Part shown: positions 1 to 8,995 of the stretch, piece after piece
How positions within the stretch are numbered: position 1 is the first letter of the stretch
How the letters are laid out: every line of letters starts with the position of its first letter
DNA from: Butyrivibrio sp. M55
Lineage (GTDB): Bacteria; Bacillota; Clostridia; Lachnospirales; Lachnospiraceae
Direction: 5' to 3'
Assembly: GCF_900116865.1 (NCBI RefSeq)
Contig: NZ_FPCD01000003.1
Coordinates: 248,001-312,000, forward strand
Length of the DNA: 64,000 nt
Position numbers and translations under genes: made by a program
Notes under the pieces: generated by a model
Seen by the model: the letters and a program-made list of their open reading frames with translations, nothing else
The model's database searches: none
Told to the model about the DNA's origin: nothing

Positions 1-192
1 AGACAGTTTGCGGACTACAAAGTTGTAGAGCACAGCGTACTTACTCACAAAGATGTTAAGGCAGGAAATACAGAAAACAATCCTGATGAAGTAAAGCCTT
101 CAGATAACACAAATGCAGCATCTAACGATAATGGAGTGCTTAAGACAACACTTCCCGCAAGAAGCTGGAATGTGATAAGACTTAAAGTTTAA
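1..192 (+). CDS. Alpha-N-arabinofuranosidase (GH51-like), C-terminal end only
   Basis: An open frame enters the window from the left in frame 1 and stops with TAA at 190-192, giving the last 63 residues. It ends LPARSWNVIRLKV and contains the pattern NTENNPDEVKP. Both resemble the C-terminal beta-sandwich of family 51 alpha-L-arabinofuranosidases, which release arabinose from plant hemicellulose. The catalytic barrel is outside the window, so the family call rests only on this tail. No signal peptide can be judged. Another glycosidase with a similar C-terminal domain is possible. Confidence 0.55.
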   Translation, partial: RQFADYKVVEHSVLTHKDVKAGNTENNPDEVKPSDNTNAASNDNGVLKTTLPARSWNVIRLKV

Positions 193-193
193 T

Positions 194-214
194 CAGAAAT
201 TATAAAAATTTCTG
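194..214 (+). terminator. Possible weak hairpin after the GH51 gene
   Basis: CAGAAATT at 194-201 is complementary to AATTTCTG at 207-214, with a five-base loop, two bases after the stop codon. There is no clear U-tract after it, so it may be only a 3'-end stabilising hairpin. It directly precedes the next promoter. Confidence 0.3.
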
Positions 215-222
215 TCACAATA

Positions 223-231
223 TGATATACT
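223..231 (+). promoter_or_regulatory. Extended -10 promoter for the MBOAT/SGNH pair
   Basis: TGATATACT fits the extended -10 form TGnTATAAT with one mismatch, 31 bases before the ATG at 262. No good -35 hexamer is seen 17 bases upstream, as expected for an extended -10 promoter. GGAGAG at 251-256 serves as ribosome binding site. Confidence 0.5.
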
Positions 232-261
232 CTCTATGATGTAAGAAAACGGAGAGTATTA

Positions 262-1785
262 ATGGGTTTTAATTCATTTACGTTTATATTGGTATTTCTT
301 CCGATACTGATGATCGGTTGGTATATACTTAATAGATTGCAGAAATATACGGTGGCAGACGTATTACTTATCATCATGTCATTGTATTTTTACTACACAT
401 TTGGTGTGGATTTCCTGATCATTTTGTTTGTAAGTATCGGCGTGAACTATGCACTTAGTGCGCTTGTAAGTAAGATAGATTCAAGAAATACCGGAAATAT
501 AACTTTTTACAAAAAGCTCATAAAGGTAATAGGAGTGCTATTTAATTTAGGACTCCTATTCTACTTTAAATATCTTGGCTTTTTCGCCGACAATCTCAAC
601 GCAGTTTTAAAAACGGGACTGACAGTTGATAAGATAATCATGCCCATAGGAATCAGCTTTTTTACCTTTGGGCAGATTTCTTATATTGTTGACAGGGCAA
701 ACGGTGAGGCACCGCACTATAACTTCATCGAATACGTGCTCTATACTGTTTATTTCCCAAAGCTTATACAGGGACCTATCGCTTTCCATAAGGAGATGAT
801 CGACCAGTTCAGGGATAAGTCACTTAGAAACTATGATTCCGTGAAGTTCGCAGGTGGACTTATGTCTTTTGTAATAGGTCTTTCAAAGAAAGTGATTTTG
901 GCGGATGTTCTCTCAAGAGTCGTAAATTACGGCTTTGAGCAGACATATTATCTTGATACACTGACTGTTACGGCAGTTATGCTCGCCTATACTTTCCAGA
1001 TCTACTTCGACTTTTCCGGATATTGCGACATGGCAAACGGCATCAGTCTAATGCTTGGATACAGGCTTCCTATAAACTTCAATTCACCTTATAAGGCAGC
1101 GTCCGCAAAAGAGCTGTGGCAGAGATGGCATATGACTTTGTCGCGCTTTTTTATCAAATATGTCTACATACCTCTTGGTGGTAGCAGAAAAGGAAGATAC
1201 CGCACGATAGTAAATGTCCTCATAGTCTTTATTTTGAGCGGACTCTGGCATGGAGCAGGCTGGACATACGTCTGCTGGGGACTTATGCAGGGACTTTTGG
1301 TAGTATGGGATGACCTTGGAATAGTAAGTACCGAGAAAGAAGGAAAATTCCTTTTTAGAAAAGAACCATTACTTGTAATTCCTAAGGCACTGGGAAGAGC
1401 AATGACATTTATAGCTTTTGTGGCTTCGCTAATATTTTTCAGATCTGAATCTGTGGAAAAGGCACTGGCAATGTTCAGAAGACTGTTCTTCTTTACTTAT
1501 CCGGGATTCCTTACAAGAACTGCCGCAAACCTTGATATCGCGGAAAACTACGTTTTCAGACAGTTCCTGTCTCAACTTGGCGGAATAGATGAAAATGTAA
1601 TTTATATGATCACTATGTTGGTATATCTTGCGGTAAGTGGATTTATCATCACGAGAAAGAACACGGAAGAAATAATAGAAACAACAACATTTGATAAAAA
1701 GACGCTTATTGGAATCACAGTTCTTTTCCTGTGGTCGTTCGTATCATTGTCGGCAGTAAGTACATTTATTTATTTTCAGTTTTGA
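262..1785 (+). CDS. MBOAT family membrane O-acyltransferase (AlgI/DltB-like)
   Basis: A 507-residue polytopic membrane protein of the MBOAT family, which transfers acyl groups to extracellular glycans or teichoic acids. The family signature appears as WQRWHMTLSRFFIKYVYIPLGGS near residues 280-305. The invariant catalytic His is in LSGLWHGAGW near residues 330-340, followed by WGLMQG. Length and layout match AlgI-type acetyltransferases. The next gene encodes an SGNH/DltD-like partner, so the pair probably acetylates a cell-surface polymer: MBOAT carries the acyl group across the membrane and the partner transfers it. No acyl carrier gene is adjacent, which favours acetyl over D-alanyl transfer. 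The ATG at 262 follows GGAGAG. Confidence 0.88.
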   Translation: MGFNSFTFILVFLPILMIGWYILNRLQKYTVADVLLIIMSLYFYYTFGVDFLIILFVSIGVNYALSALVSKIDSRNTGNITFYKKLIKVIGVLFNLGLLFYFKYLGFFADNLNAVLKTGLTVDKIIMPIGISFFTFGQISYIVDRANGEAPHYNFIEYVLYTVYFPKLIQGPIAFHKEMIDQFRDKSLRNYDSVKFAGGLMSFVIGLSKKVILADVLSRVVNYGFEQTYYLDTLTVTAVMLAYTFQIYFDFSGYCDMANGISLMLGYRLPINFNSPYKAASAKELWQRWHMTLSRFFIKYVYIPLGGSRKGRYRTIVNVLIVFILSGLWHGAGWTYVCWGLMQGLLVVWDDLGIVSTEKEGKFLFRKEPLLVIPKALGRAMTFIAFVASLIFFRSESVEKALAMFRRLFFFTYPGFLTRTAANLDIAENYVFRQFLSQLGGIDENVIYMITMLVYLAVSGFIITRKNTEEIIETTTFDKKTLIGITVLFLWSFVSLSAVSTFIYFQF

Positions 1786-1799
1786 TTTTTTTAGAGAAT

Positions 1800-2894
1800 A
1801 TGGAAAAAGAAAACAATTCAAAAAAGTTTATAAAAAGATTCCTTGTGGCAGTACTTGCAGTGGCCGTGCTTATCGCGGGTGTTGTTGTATTTTTTGACCC
1901 GTTCTATCATTACCACAAGCCCTGGTGCGGTCTTAAGGCGGTTCTAAATGACAAGGAATACCAGTGCGTGGGAACACTTAGGAATTTTGACTACAACGCG
2001 CTTTTGGTGGGATCTTCCGTAATGGAGAACAACAACAATGCCTGGTATGATGATGCCTACGGTGTTAAGTCGATAAAGGCAATAAGGTCTTACGGCGCAA
2101 CTGCAGATCTTTGTTATCTATTGGAGGTTGCTTACGAGAATCATGACCTTGACTATGTCTTTTATAATATAGATCCGTCATCGCTTGTCGCAGATGCAGA
2201 GACAACCTTTGAAGCAGCGGGATGTCCGATGTATCTCTATGACAAGAACCCTATAAATGACGTGAATTATCTGTTTAATAAGGACGTGTTGTTTGAAAAG
2301 ATACCGTATCAGGTCGCAAACTCATTTATGGGAGACTACGACGAGGGACTTTCCTATAACTGGGCGAAGTGGAAAACTTTTGGCGCCGATCAGACTCTTT
2401 CAATCTACTTCCGTCAAAAGAATGTAGTTCCTATGCTTGATAAAGATGTGCATAAAGATAAAGTGCTGAAAAATATCGAGCTGCTTACAAAGCAAGTAAG
2501 AGAGCACCCTGATACAAAGTTCATTTTCTTCTATCCCGCATATTCGATGCTTTGGTGGGACGGAGCCGTTAGGACAGGCGAAAGAGACGCATTTATCCAA
2601 AGCGAGAAGATGATGACAGAGGAACTTTTAAAGTATGACAATGCGAAAGTTTTCTGTTTCCAGGGCGAAGAAGAAATAGTGACAAACCTTGATAATTACA
2701 TGGATTCGATACATTTTTCTCCTGACATAAATAAGTTCATGCTCGATAAGATCATTGAGGGGCAGAACGAGCTTACTGAGAGCAATTACAAGGAAAAACT
2801 TGATGAAGTAAAGGCATTATCTGAAAAGATAGTTAAAAAAATAATGCCCGAATATGAAGCAGAAGACCGTTTTGTATATGATATGACAGAATAA
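1800..2894 (+). CDS. Membrane-anchored SGNH/DltD-like partner of the MBOAT acyltransferase
   Basis: Starting at ATG 1800 gives 364 residues. A longer frame from 1731 would overlap the previous gene and lacks a ribosome site. Basic residues and one hydrophobic segment at about residues 12-32 form a membrane anchor, leaving the rest outside the cell. GSSVMENN near residue 75 resembles the GxSx nucleophile block of SGNH/AlgJ/DltD proteins, and DSIHFSPDINK near residue 305 resembles their DxxH block. Together with the MBOAT gene 14 bases upstream this suggests O-acylation of an extracellular glycan. The acceptor is unknown. Confidence 0.72.
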   Translation: MEKENNSKKFIKRFLVAVLAVAVLIAGVVVFFDPFYHYHKPWCGLKAVLNDKEYQCVGTLRNFDYNALLVGSSVMENNNNAWYDDAYGVKSIKAIRSYGATADLCYLLEVAYENHDLDYVFYNIDPSSLVADAETTFEAAGCPMYLYDKNPINDVNYLFNKDVLFEKIPYQVANSFMGDYDEGLSYNWAKWKTFGADQTLSIYFRQKNVVPMLDKDVHKDKVLKNIELLTKQVREHPDTKFIFFYPAYSMLWWDGAVRTGERDAFIQSEKMMTEELLKYDNAKVFCFQGEEEIVTNLDNYMDSIHFSPDINKFMLDKIIEGQNELTESNYKEKLDEVKALSEKIVKKIMPEYEAEDRFVYDMTE

Positions 2895-2918
2895 TATATA
2901 GTTTATTTGCAAAAAAAA

Positions 2919-2927
2919 TGGTATACT
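2919..2927 (+). promoter_or_regulatory. Extended -10 promoter for murG
   Basis: TGGTATACT is an extended -10 element 45 bases before the chosen GTG start at 2972. An upstream ATG at 2918 overlaps the element, which argues against that earlier start. Confidence 0.55.
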
Positions 2928-2971
2928 ATCTGCACAGTGTTAAGAATTTTTTTACGGAAGAAGGAATAATC

Positions 2972-4057
2972 GTGAGTGATTCTGTTACAAAAAAAATCGT
3001 ACTTACAGGAGGCGGAAGCGCAGGACATGTTACACCTAACATCGCGCTGATCCCCGCATTAAGAAAAGCCGGATATGATATCTATTACATTGGTTCATAT
3101 AGCGGAATAGAAAAGAAACTGATAGAGGACTATAACGTACCGTATTTCGGAATAGCAACAGGAAAGCTCAGACGATATTTCGATCCGAAGAACTTTACGG
3201 ATCCCTTCAGAGTATTAAAGGGATTTGCAGAAGCAAAGAAAATATTAAAAAAGATACAGCCTGACATAGTTTTTTCTAAGGGAGGCTTTGTAAGTGTACC
3301 GGTAGTAAGAGCTGCAGGCGCGCTTAAGATACCTTATATCGTGCATGAATCAGATATGACACCCGGACTTGCCAACAAACTCAGTATTGCAGGTGCCAAC
3401 AAGATCTGCTGTAACTTCCCTGAGACAATGAGACTTCTTCCCGCGGAGAAGGCAGTGCTCACAGGAACACCCATAAGAGACGAGCTTGGAATGGGTGATG
3501 CCGCTGAGGGTAAGAAATTATGCGGCTTTGAAGATGATAAGCCTGTACTTATGGTAATCGGCGGAAGTTTGGGAGCACAATCCGTAAACGAAACAGTCAG
3601 ATATGCTCTTCCCAGATTATTGCCTAACTTTAATATTGTTCATATCTGCGGAAAAGAGAAGATGGATAACTTAAAGCTTACTCTTCCCGGATACAAGCAG
3701 TTTGAATATGTAAAGAATGAGCTTAAAGACATTTTTGCGATGGCAGATATTGTTGTATCAAGAGCAGGTGCAAATTCAATCTGCGAGCTTCTTGCGCTCA
3801 AAAAGCCCAATATTCTCATACCTCTTTCAACCAAATCAAGCAGAGGTGACCAGATGCTAAACGCAAGATCCTTTGAGCAGCAGGGCTTTTCGATTGTAAT
3901 CGACAACGACGATCTCGATGAAGATATTCTTGTTGAATCAATAGAGGATCTTTATGAGAATCGTGAGAAATATATAGAAAACATGAGGAACAGCAACCTT
4001 CATAGCGCTACAGATACGATAGTAGGGCTGATTGACAATGAATTAAAAATTCAGTGA
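2972..4057 (+). CDS. murG: UDP-N-acetylglucosamine--N-acetylmuramyl-(pentapeptide) pyrophosphoryl-undecaprenol GlcNAc transferase (MurG)
   Basis: A 361-residue GT28 enzyme that converts lipid I to lipid II at the inner membrane face. GGGSAGHVTPN near the N-terminus is the MurG glycine loop. FSKGGFVSVPVV and the C-terminal GGSLGAQSVNE and SRAGANSICELLALKKP blocks are the donor-binding half. Length is normal. The GTG at 2972 is preferred because GAAGGAAT lies just upstream and the longer frame from 2918 runs through the -10 element. It stands alone here rather than in a division/cell-wall cluster, so it may be the only copy or a relocated one. Confidence 0.9.
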   Translation: MSDSVTKKIVLTGGGSAGHVTPNIALIPALRKAGYDIYYIGSYSGIEKKLIEDYNVPYFGIATGKLRRYFDPKNFTDPFRVLKGFAEAKKILKKIQPDIVFSKGGFVSVPVVRAAGALKIPYIVHESDMTPGLANKLSIAGANKICCNFPETMRLLPAEKAVLTGTPIRDELGMGDAAEGKKLCGFEDDKPVLMVIGGSLGAQSVNETVRYALPRLLPNFNIVHICGKEKMDNLKLTLPGYKQFEYVKNELKDIFAMADIVVSRAGANSICELLALKKPNILIPLSTKSSRGDQMLNARSFEQQGFSIVIDNDDLDEDILVESIEDLYENREKYIENMRNSNLHSATDTIVGLIDNELKIQ

Positions 4058-4155
4058 CTGAAATTTTTTATCAAATCTTAATAAGCTATTTATTTGTATT
4101 TTTATCATAAGAGTTATCATTATAAGGTAGGGTACTTTCGATTAGAGGTGCGAAT

Positions 4156-6075
4156 ATGATAGATATCACATCTTATGTTAATGGATACAGTCCGGTAGGC
4201 GATATTATTGTCATGGCGGTAATCATCGTTATGGCAATTCTTATTCGTGTTACTTATATCAGACAGAGTTCTGAATTTAAGATGTTTAAGGTGATATTGC
4301 TGTGTACACTCATTGCGGCAATTTCAAATCTTGTATTTCGCCAGAATATGGGTAAACTTGGAGAGTATCCTGAATTTTTACTCTACACTGAAAAATACAT
4401 CACTCATTTTTCTGTTCTTTTAGCGCTTGCGCTTTATCTTATATATATAAAAAATCAGATGAAACTCCCTGAATCAACGGGGCGGAAGATAGACTTTATT
4501 TCAATTGCGGTCTTTACTGTCTTTGCATCTGTTGATCTGCTTGGAATGATGTTTGGGTTTGGATTTAGTATCATTGATTATGAGAACATTCAGCCCGGAC
4601 AATATATCCCGGCATGCGGTTATCTTCTTCTTGCAATTCTTGTACTTTACATATTGATCCGCTATGGTAAGCATATGTATAGGCCTGTAGTAATAGCCCT
4701 ATATGCTTCTATCATCATGTCTTTTGTGATCACCTGTATTCAGCAGAAACACAATCAAAAATCATTTACCATCTCAACACTGATTTTTCCTGCAATAGCA
4801 ATAATGTATCTTATGCATTCCAACCCATACAATCTTGAGACGGGCTCGCTTCATGCAGATTCGCTTATTGAAAACATTGAGAATGCATTAAAGAAAAAAG
4901 ATGATCTTCTTATTTTTTTCCTCCATATTACTGAAGGTGATCGTAAGGGATATAAGTTTCCTAAAGAAATGAGGGATACGATCAGAGAAGTAAGTACATA
5001 TATGTTTAAGAGAGCCAAACTTTTTCAGGTTTCGGAAGGAAAAATGGCACTCTCTGTCAGTCTTACCATAAACTCGGATTATTCCAAGGGAATAGACAAC
5101 ATTATAAACAAATTCAATGAACAATACGCAATCTATAAAAAAGATTACAAGATGGTGATCATTCGTACCATGGATGAGCTTGATAAGGCGGATGACTACA
5201 TACAGATGATAGATTATGTAGAAAACAGGATGCTTCAAAATGAAATTCATTATGTCAATGATGAGGATGTTGAAAAATATAAGAGCCACAAATATATAGT
5301 TGAACAGCTTGCTGATATCAACAGCAGAAGAGACTTAAGAGATCCGCGTGTACTCGTGTATTGCCAGCCTGTATACAACATAGAAACCGGAAAGTTCGAT
5401 ACCGCGGAAGCTCTTATGAGACTAAGGCTTGAAAAAATAGGAATGGTATTTCCGGACAGATTTATTCCTATAGCAGAGAAACACCATTATATCCATATGC
5501 TTAGTCTTATCATCTTTTCAAAGACCTGTAACGAGATAAGAAGACTGCTTGATGATGGGTATTTCATCAAGAGAATATCAGTAAATTTCTCTATACTTGA
5601 TTTTAAGGAAAAAGATTTTTGTGAGAACATAACCAAGATAGTTCGTGACGCGGGAATCCCGTTTGATAAGGTGGCAATTGAGATTACAGAGAGTCAGAAT
5701 GAAAAAGAATTTATGGCTCTTAAAGAAAAACTTTTTGAACTTAGGGATAGTGGAATAACCTTCTATCTTGATGATTTTGGAACCGGCTACTCAAACATGG
5801 AAAGAATCATGGAGCTTCCTTTTGACATAATCAAATTCGACCGTTCGCTCGTAATTGCAAGCGGATCCGATGATAAGTCAAAGACCATGGTAACTCACAT
5901 GGCGCACATGTTTAACGACATGAAATATGATGTTCTCTACGAAGGTGTAGAGGATGATAATGACCAGAACAGATGTAAAGAGATGTATGCAAGATACCTT
6001 CAGGGTTATAAGTACTCCAAACCCATTCCAATAGAGCAACTTTCCGAGTTTTTGGAGAGAGAAAATTTTGAATGA
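4156..6075 (+). CDS. Membrane EAL-domain cyclic-di-GMP phosphodiesterase with degenerate GGDEF
   Basis: A 639-residue protein with about seven or eight hydrophobic segments in the first 225 residues, then a GGDEF-like region without the GGDEF signature (the corresponding stretch reads FQVSEGKMAL), then a complete EAL domain from about 395. The EAL catalytic set is present: E418-A-L, N in ISVNFS, E in IEITES, D539-D540 in DDFGTGYS, K in IIKFDRS, E in YEGVED and Q in LQGYKYSKP. It should hydrolyse cyclic-di-GMP, with the membrane region sensing an unknown signal. GAGGTG lies just before the ATG. It is transcribed alone, with about 100 bases on either side. Confidence 0.85.
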   Translation: MIDITSYVNGYSPVGDIIVMAVIIVMAILIRVTYIRQSSEFKMFKVILLCTLIAAISNLVFRQNMGKLGEYPEFLLYTEKYITHFSVLLALALYLIYIKNQMKLPESTGRKIDFISIAVFTVFASVDLLGMMFGFGFSIIDYENIQPGQYIPACGYLLLAILVLYILIRYGKHMYRPVVIALYASIIMSFVITCIQQKHNQKSFTISTLIFPAIAIMYLMHSNPYNLETGSLHADSLIENIENALKKKDDLLIFFLHITEGDRKGYKFPKEMRDTIREVSTYMFKRAKLFQVSEGKMALSVSLTINSDYSKGIDNIINKFNEQYAIYKKDYKMVIIRTMDELDKADDYIQMIDYVENRMLQNEIHYVNDEDVEKYKSHKYIVEQLADINSRRDLRDPRVLVYCQPVYNIETGKFDTAEALMRLRLEKIGMVFPDRFIPIAEKHHYIHMLSLIIFSKTCNEIRRLLDDGYFIKRISVNFSILDFKEKDFCENITKIVRDAGIPFDKVAIEITESQNEKEFMALKEKLFELRDSGITFYLDDFGTGYSNMERIMELPFDIIKFDRSLVIASGSDDKSKTMVTHMAHMFNDMKYDVLYEGVEDDNDQNRCKEMYARYLQGYKYSKPIPIEQLSEFLERENFE

Positions 6076-6113
6076 GTTTGTGAAAATTTATTTCAATATA
6101 TCCTTAATTACGT

Positions 6114-6119
6114 TATACT
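6114..6119 (+). promoter_or_regulatory. Possible -10 element for the RpiR-type gene
   Basis: TATACT lies 34 bases before the ATG at 6153. A weak TTTCAA sits 17 bases upstream at 6091-6096. Plausible but not strong. Confidence 0.3.
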
Positions 6120-6152
6120 TATAAGGTGCAATTATTAATGGAGGCATTCTGT

Positions 6153-7019
6153 ATGAATATTGTCAGCGAGAGAATAAAGAGTTGCTATAACGCACTTCCT
6201 TCATCTGAGAAGAAAGTTGCGGATTATATTCTCGAGAGGAAAGATGATCTTTTTCAATATCCTATAAAAGATCTTGCGCGTTTGTCGGGAACTACGCAGG
6301 CGGCATGGACGCGCTTTGCACAGGCCATTGGTTATGACGGCCTGAAAGACCTTAAGAATGCCTACTATACGGAAGCTAATTCTTCCCTTACGGTAGCCGA
6401 CAAAGGGCCTAAGATTTCGTTTAAGGATGTAAATGAGTATACATCGCTCCAATCGATTGCAGATAACATCTGCGCTACAAGCGTTCAGGCAGTACAGACT
6501 ACGTATAGGCTTTTTGACGCGGGAACATTTAATGATGCGGTAGATAAGATAATAAACGCCAAACAGATACAGATATTTGGTGTAGGTACGGCAGGACTTG
6601 CCGCTTACGATCTTTATTGCAAATTACTCAGAATTCATTATAATGTTGTATTTAATCAGGATCAGCATCTTAGCCTAATGACCGTTTCGCAGATAGGACC
6701 TGCGGACGTTGCTATATTTTTTAGCGATAATGCCAGAAACAAGCAGATCATGCAGCTTTTCACAGCCGCAAAGGATGCGGGAGCAACGACCATTGCCATA
6801 ACAAAGCTTGGCAATAATGCGCTTACGACCAGATGCGACTATGTTCTTTTTGCGACCTCACCTGAGATTGATAAAAAGAGCGGAATAACAAGCTCAAGAT
6901 TTGCACAGCTTTTCCTGGTAGATACGTTGTACACCGCGATAGCAAATCGCGACTATGATAAAATAGAGAAGTATCTCGCATTGTCATACGAGATATTTTC
7001 AGAACCACAGTGGGAGTGA
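6153..7019 (+). CDS. RpiR/MurR family transcriptional regulator (HTH plus SIS domain)
   Basis: A 288-residue regulator. Residues 1-75 form the RpiR helix-turn-helix (LPSSEKKVADYIL, then IKDLARLSGTTQAAWTRFAQAIGY). Residues 115-250 form a SIS sugar-phosphate-binding domain containing IQIFGVGTAGLAAYDLYCKL. Such proteins control sugar or amino-sugar genes in response to a phosphosugar. ATG 6153 is chosen because GGAGG lies eight bases upstream at 6140-6144; a frame from 6126 has no such site. In the recognition helix the usual SxxTxxR pattern reads TTQAAWTRF, a mild change. luxS follows 11 bases later, so the three genes to 8230 may be co-transcribed. Confidence 0.85.
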   Translation: MNIVSERIKSCYNALPSSEKKVADYILERKDDLFQYPIKDLARLSGTTQAAWTRFAQAIGYDGLKDLKNAYYTEANSSLTVADKGPKISFKDVNEYTSLQSIADNICATSVQAVQTTYRLFDAGTFNDAVDKIINAKQIQIFGVGTAGLAAYDLYCKLLRIHYNVVFNQDQHLSLMTVSQIGPADVAIFFSDNARNKQIMQLFTAAKDAGATTIAITKLGNNALTTRCDYVLFATSPEIDKKSGITSSRFAQLFLVDTLYTAIANRDYDKIEKYLALSYEIFSEPQWE

Positions 7020-7030
7020 GGAGAACAGTA

Positions 7031-7510
7031 ATGGAAAAAATAGCTAGTTTTACAGTCAACCACCTTGATCTTGAACCGGGTATCTATGTTTCGAGAAAAG
7101 ATAAAGTTGGACAGGAGACAATAACAACATTCGATCTTAGAATGACGGCACCTAATAAAGAGCCTGTTATGAACACAGCGGAAGTTCATACAATGGAGCA
7201 TCTTGGAGCAACATTTTTAAGAAACGACGAAGAGTACAAGGACAGAACAATTTACTTTGGACCTATGGGTTGCAGAACAGGTTTTTATGTAGTTCTTGCA
7301 GGAGACCTTGATTCAAAAGACATCGTTCCTCTTGTAACAAGAATGTTCGAGTTTATGCGCGACTTCAAGGGAGAAGTTCCCGGAGCAAGCGCAAGAGATT
7401 GCGGAAATTATCTTGATATGAACCTTGGAATGGCAAACTTCCTTGCAAAGAGATATCTTGATAACACACTTTATAACATCACGGATAAGCATCTTGTTTA
7501 TCCCGAATAA
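7031..7510 (+). CDS. luxS: S-ribosylhomocysteine lyase (LuxS)
   Basis: A 159-residue LuxS enzyme that splits S-ribosylhomocysteine into homocysteine and the autoinducer-2 precursor DPD. The metal-binding HTMEH and the later ARDCGNY cysteine are present, as is GPMGCRTGFY carrying the catalytic Cys. Length is normal. ATG 7031 follows GAGGAG at 7018-7023. The next gene makes its substrate from S-adenosylhomocysteine, so the two form a functional pair in the activated methyl cycle. Confidence 0.95.
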   Translation: MEKIASFTVNHLDLEPGIYVSRKDKVGQETITTFDLRMTAPNKEPVMNTAEVHTMEHLGATFLRNDEEYKDRTIYFGPMGCRTGFYVVLAGDLDSKDIVPLVTRMFEFMRDFKGEVPGASARDCGNYLDMNLGMANFLAKRYLDNTLYNITDKHLVYPE

Positions 7511-7534
7511 TTAAGACAGAAAGAGAAAAAATAT

Positions 7535-8230
7535 ATGAAAATTGGAATTATTGGTGCCATGGAGGTTGAAGTTGCAACCTTAAAGAGCAACATGACAGTA
7601 AAAAACACCGTAAAAAAAGCTTCCATGGAGTTTTACGAAGGAACAATCGGAAACACTGAAGTAGTTGTAGTAAGAAGCGGAATCGGTAAAGTAAACGCAG
7701 GAATCTGCGTACAGATCCTTATCGACCTGTTTAACGTAACACACGTGATCAACACAGGAATTGCAGGATCTCTTAACACAGATATAAATATCGGAGATAT
7801 AGTTCTTTCAACAGATGCTTGCTATCACGATGTTGATATCACAGTATTTGGCTACAAGAAGGGAGAGATTCCCCAGATCGGTGCAGCTACATTCGAGGCA
7901 GATAAAGAGCTCAGAGAAAAGGCAAAAGCATCAATCAAGAAGGCAGCTCCCGATATCGGAGTTTTCGAAGGAAGAGTTTGCAGCGGAGACCAGTTTATCA
8001 GTAGCGCCGAGGTTAAGGACGCTATAATCAAGGAACACGGCGGACTTTGCACAGAGATGGAAGGTGCAGCAATCGCACAGGCAAGCTACCTCAACAACAC
8101 TCCTTTCCTTATCATCAGAGCAATTTCAGATAAGGCAGACGGAGGTGCTGAAGTTGATTATCCCACATTCGAAGCTAAGGCAGCAAAAGACTGCGCAGCT
8201 ATCGTAATGGAAATAATCGCAGAGCTTTGA
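7535..8230 (+). CDS. mtnN: 5'-methylthioadenosine/S-adenosylhomocysteine nucleosidase
   Basis: A 231-residue nucleosidase that removes adenine from methylthioadenosine and S-adenosylhomocysteine, giving S-ribosylhomocysteine for LuxS. It begins MKIGIIGAMEVEV, has the GIAGSL loop, and near the C-terminus has CTEMEGAAIAQ and IRAISDKADGGA, the typical substrate-binding and catalytic Asp blocks. It lies 24 bases after luxS and ends at a strong terminator. Confidence 0.95.
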   Translation: MKIGIIGAMEVEVATLKSNMTVKNTVKKASMEFYEGTIGNTEVVVVRSGIGKVNAGICVQILIDLFNVTHVINTGIAGSLNTDINIGDIVLSTDACYHDVDITVFGYKKGEIPQIGAATFEADKELREKAKASIKKAAPDIGVFEGRVCSGDQFISSAEVKDAIIKEHGGLCTEMEGAAIAQASYLNNTPFLIIRAISDKADGGAEVDYPTFEAKAAKDCAAIVMEIIAEL

Positions 8231-8303
8231 TTGGCTGGTTTTTTATAATAATACAATGAGATGAATAATTATTCTTAAAACTAGATATAATAATTTATAA
8301 TAT

Positions 8304-8340
8304 AAAGCGGCATAGTCAGCGTGACTACGCCGCTTTTGTC
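8304..8340 (+). terminator. Rho-independent terminator after mtnN
   Basis: A 15-base stem (8304-8318 with 8322-8336) with one A-C mismatch and a GCG loop, ending in TTTT. It closes the luxS-mtnN transcript. Confidence 0.85.
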
Positions 8341-8723
8341 GTTCACACAGAAAAATGGTTGTTTACTAAAAAGTGATTGTTTTTTTGCGGAGAGAGGAGT
8401 TATGCTGTGTAAGTTGGTTGAATAAAAATGCAAATAATTAGTTTATATAAAAAAATGAATAATACGATGAACGAGTATTTTGGAAAGTTTAAATGTATAG
8501 AAAGAATAAAATGCAAGTAGTTTGTACAAAAATAAATAGACAATTTTTCTTTAATTGTTGATGCATCGACTCCATCCATTTAGCATTTCCTATTGTATAT
8601 TATTGGAGATTGATTTATCTCCTCAAAGCATAGATAAATGTGATCAACAAATTTTTGTTTACTACTTACTCTTATACCATGCAACATATGTCAATTTAGC
8701 TTGTCAAAGAAAGCCTTTATTAT

Positions 8724-8772
8724 TTTTGGGAGTGAATACAAATAAAAATCCGATTTGTATCGTTTCCCAAAA
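8724..8772. repeat. Interrupted inverted repeat with 20-base arms
   Basis: Arms 8724-8743 and 8753-8772 match as TTTTGGGA...ATACAAAT in inverted orientation, with a four-base mismatched patch in the middle and a nine-base loop. No U-tract follows on the plus strand, so it is not a standard terminator. It could be an operator or a structured leader for the downstream cluster. Confidence 0.5.
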
Positions 8773-8995
8773 CGTAGGTTTTCCGTGAAGTATGTACACT
8801 GTGTTTATCAATAACTTTACGAATTAAATTTTGCTTCGGATTCAATAAAATCATCACTGTTATAAGTATCTTTTATTAAATGGATAGCTTATCCAATAAC
8901 AAAGTCAATACCAGCTAAAAGAGAGACTGTTATATTTTGGAAAATAAGCGGGAATTAACATAAGAAATTTTTAGCATTGAAAGGTTGAGGGGCAT

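Larger units (their letters stand above)
8231..8995. other. AT-rich intergenic region before the biosynthetic cluster
   Basis: This 765-base gap holds the mtnN terminator, a short perfect hairpin at 8605-8622 (GGAGAT/ATCTCC), and a larger interrupted inverted repeat at 8724-8772. An open frame of 77 codons at 8555-8788 has no ribosome site or recognisable sequence and is not called. The promoter for the cluster starting at 8996 must lie here, but no convincing hexamer pair was found. Composition changes sharply here, which suits the left edge of an acquired segment. Confidence 0.6.

Noticed and set aside
6900..7030. SAM or SAH riboswitch before luxS-mtnN
   Set aside because: Only 11 bases separate the RpiR stop from the luxS start and no aptamer core is visible.
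8555..8788. 77-codon open frame in the gap before the ABC exporter genes
   Set aside because: No ribosome site, no recognisable motif, and it contains the interrupted palindrome at 8724-8772; likely chance in AT-rich DNA.
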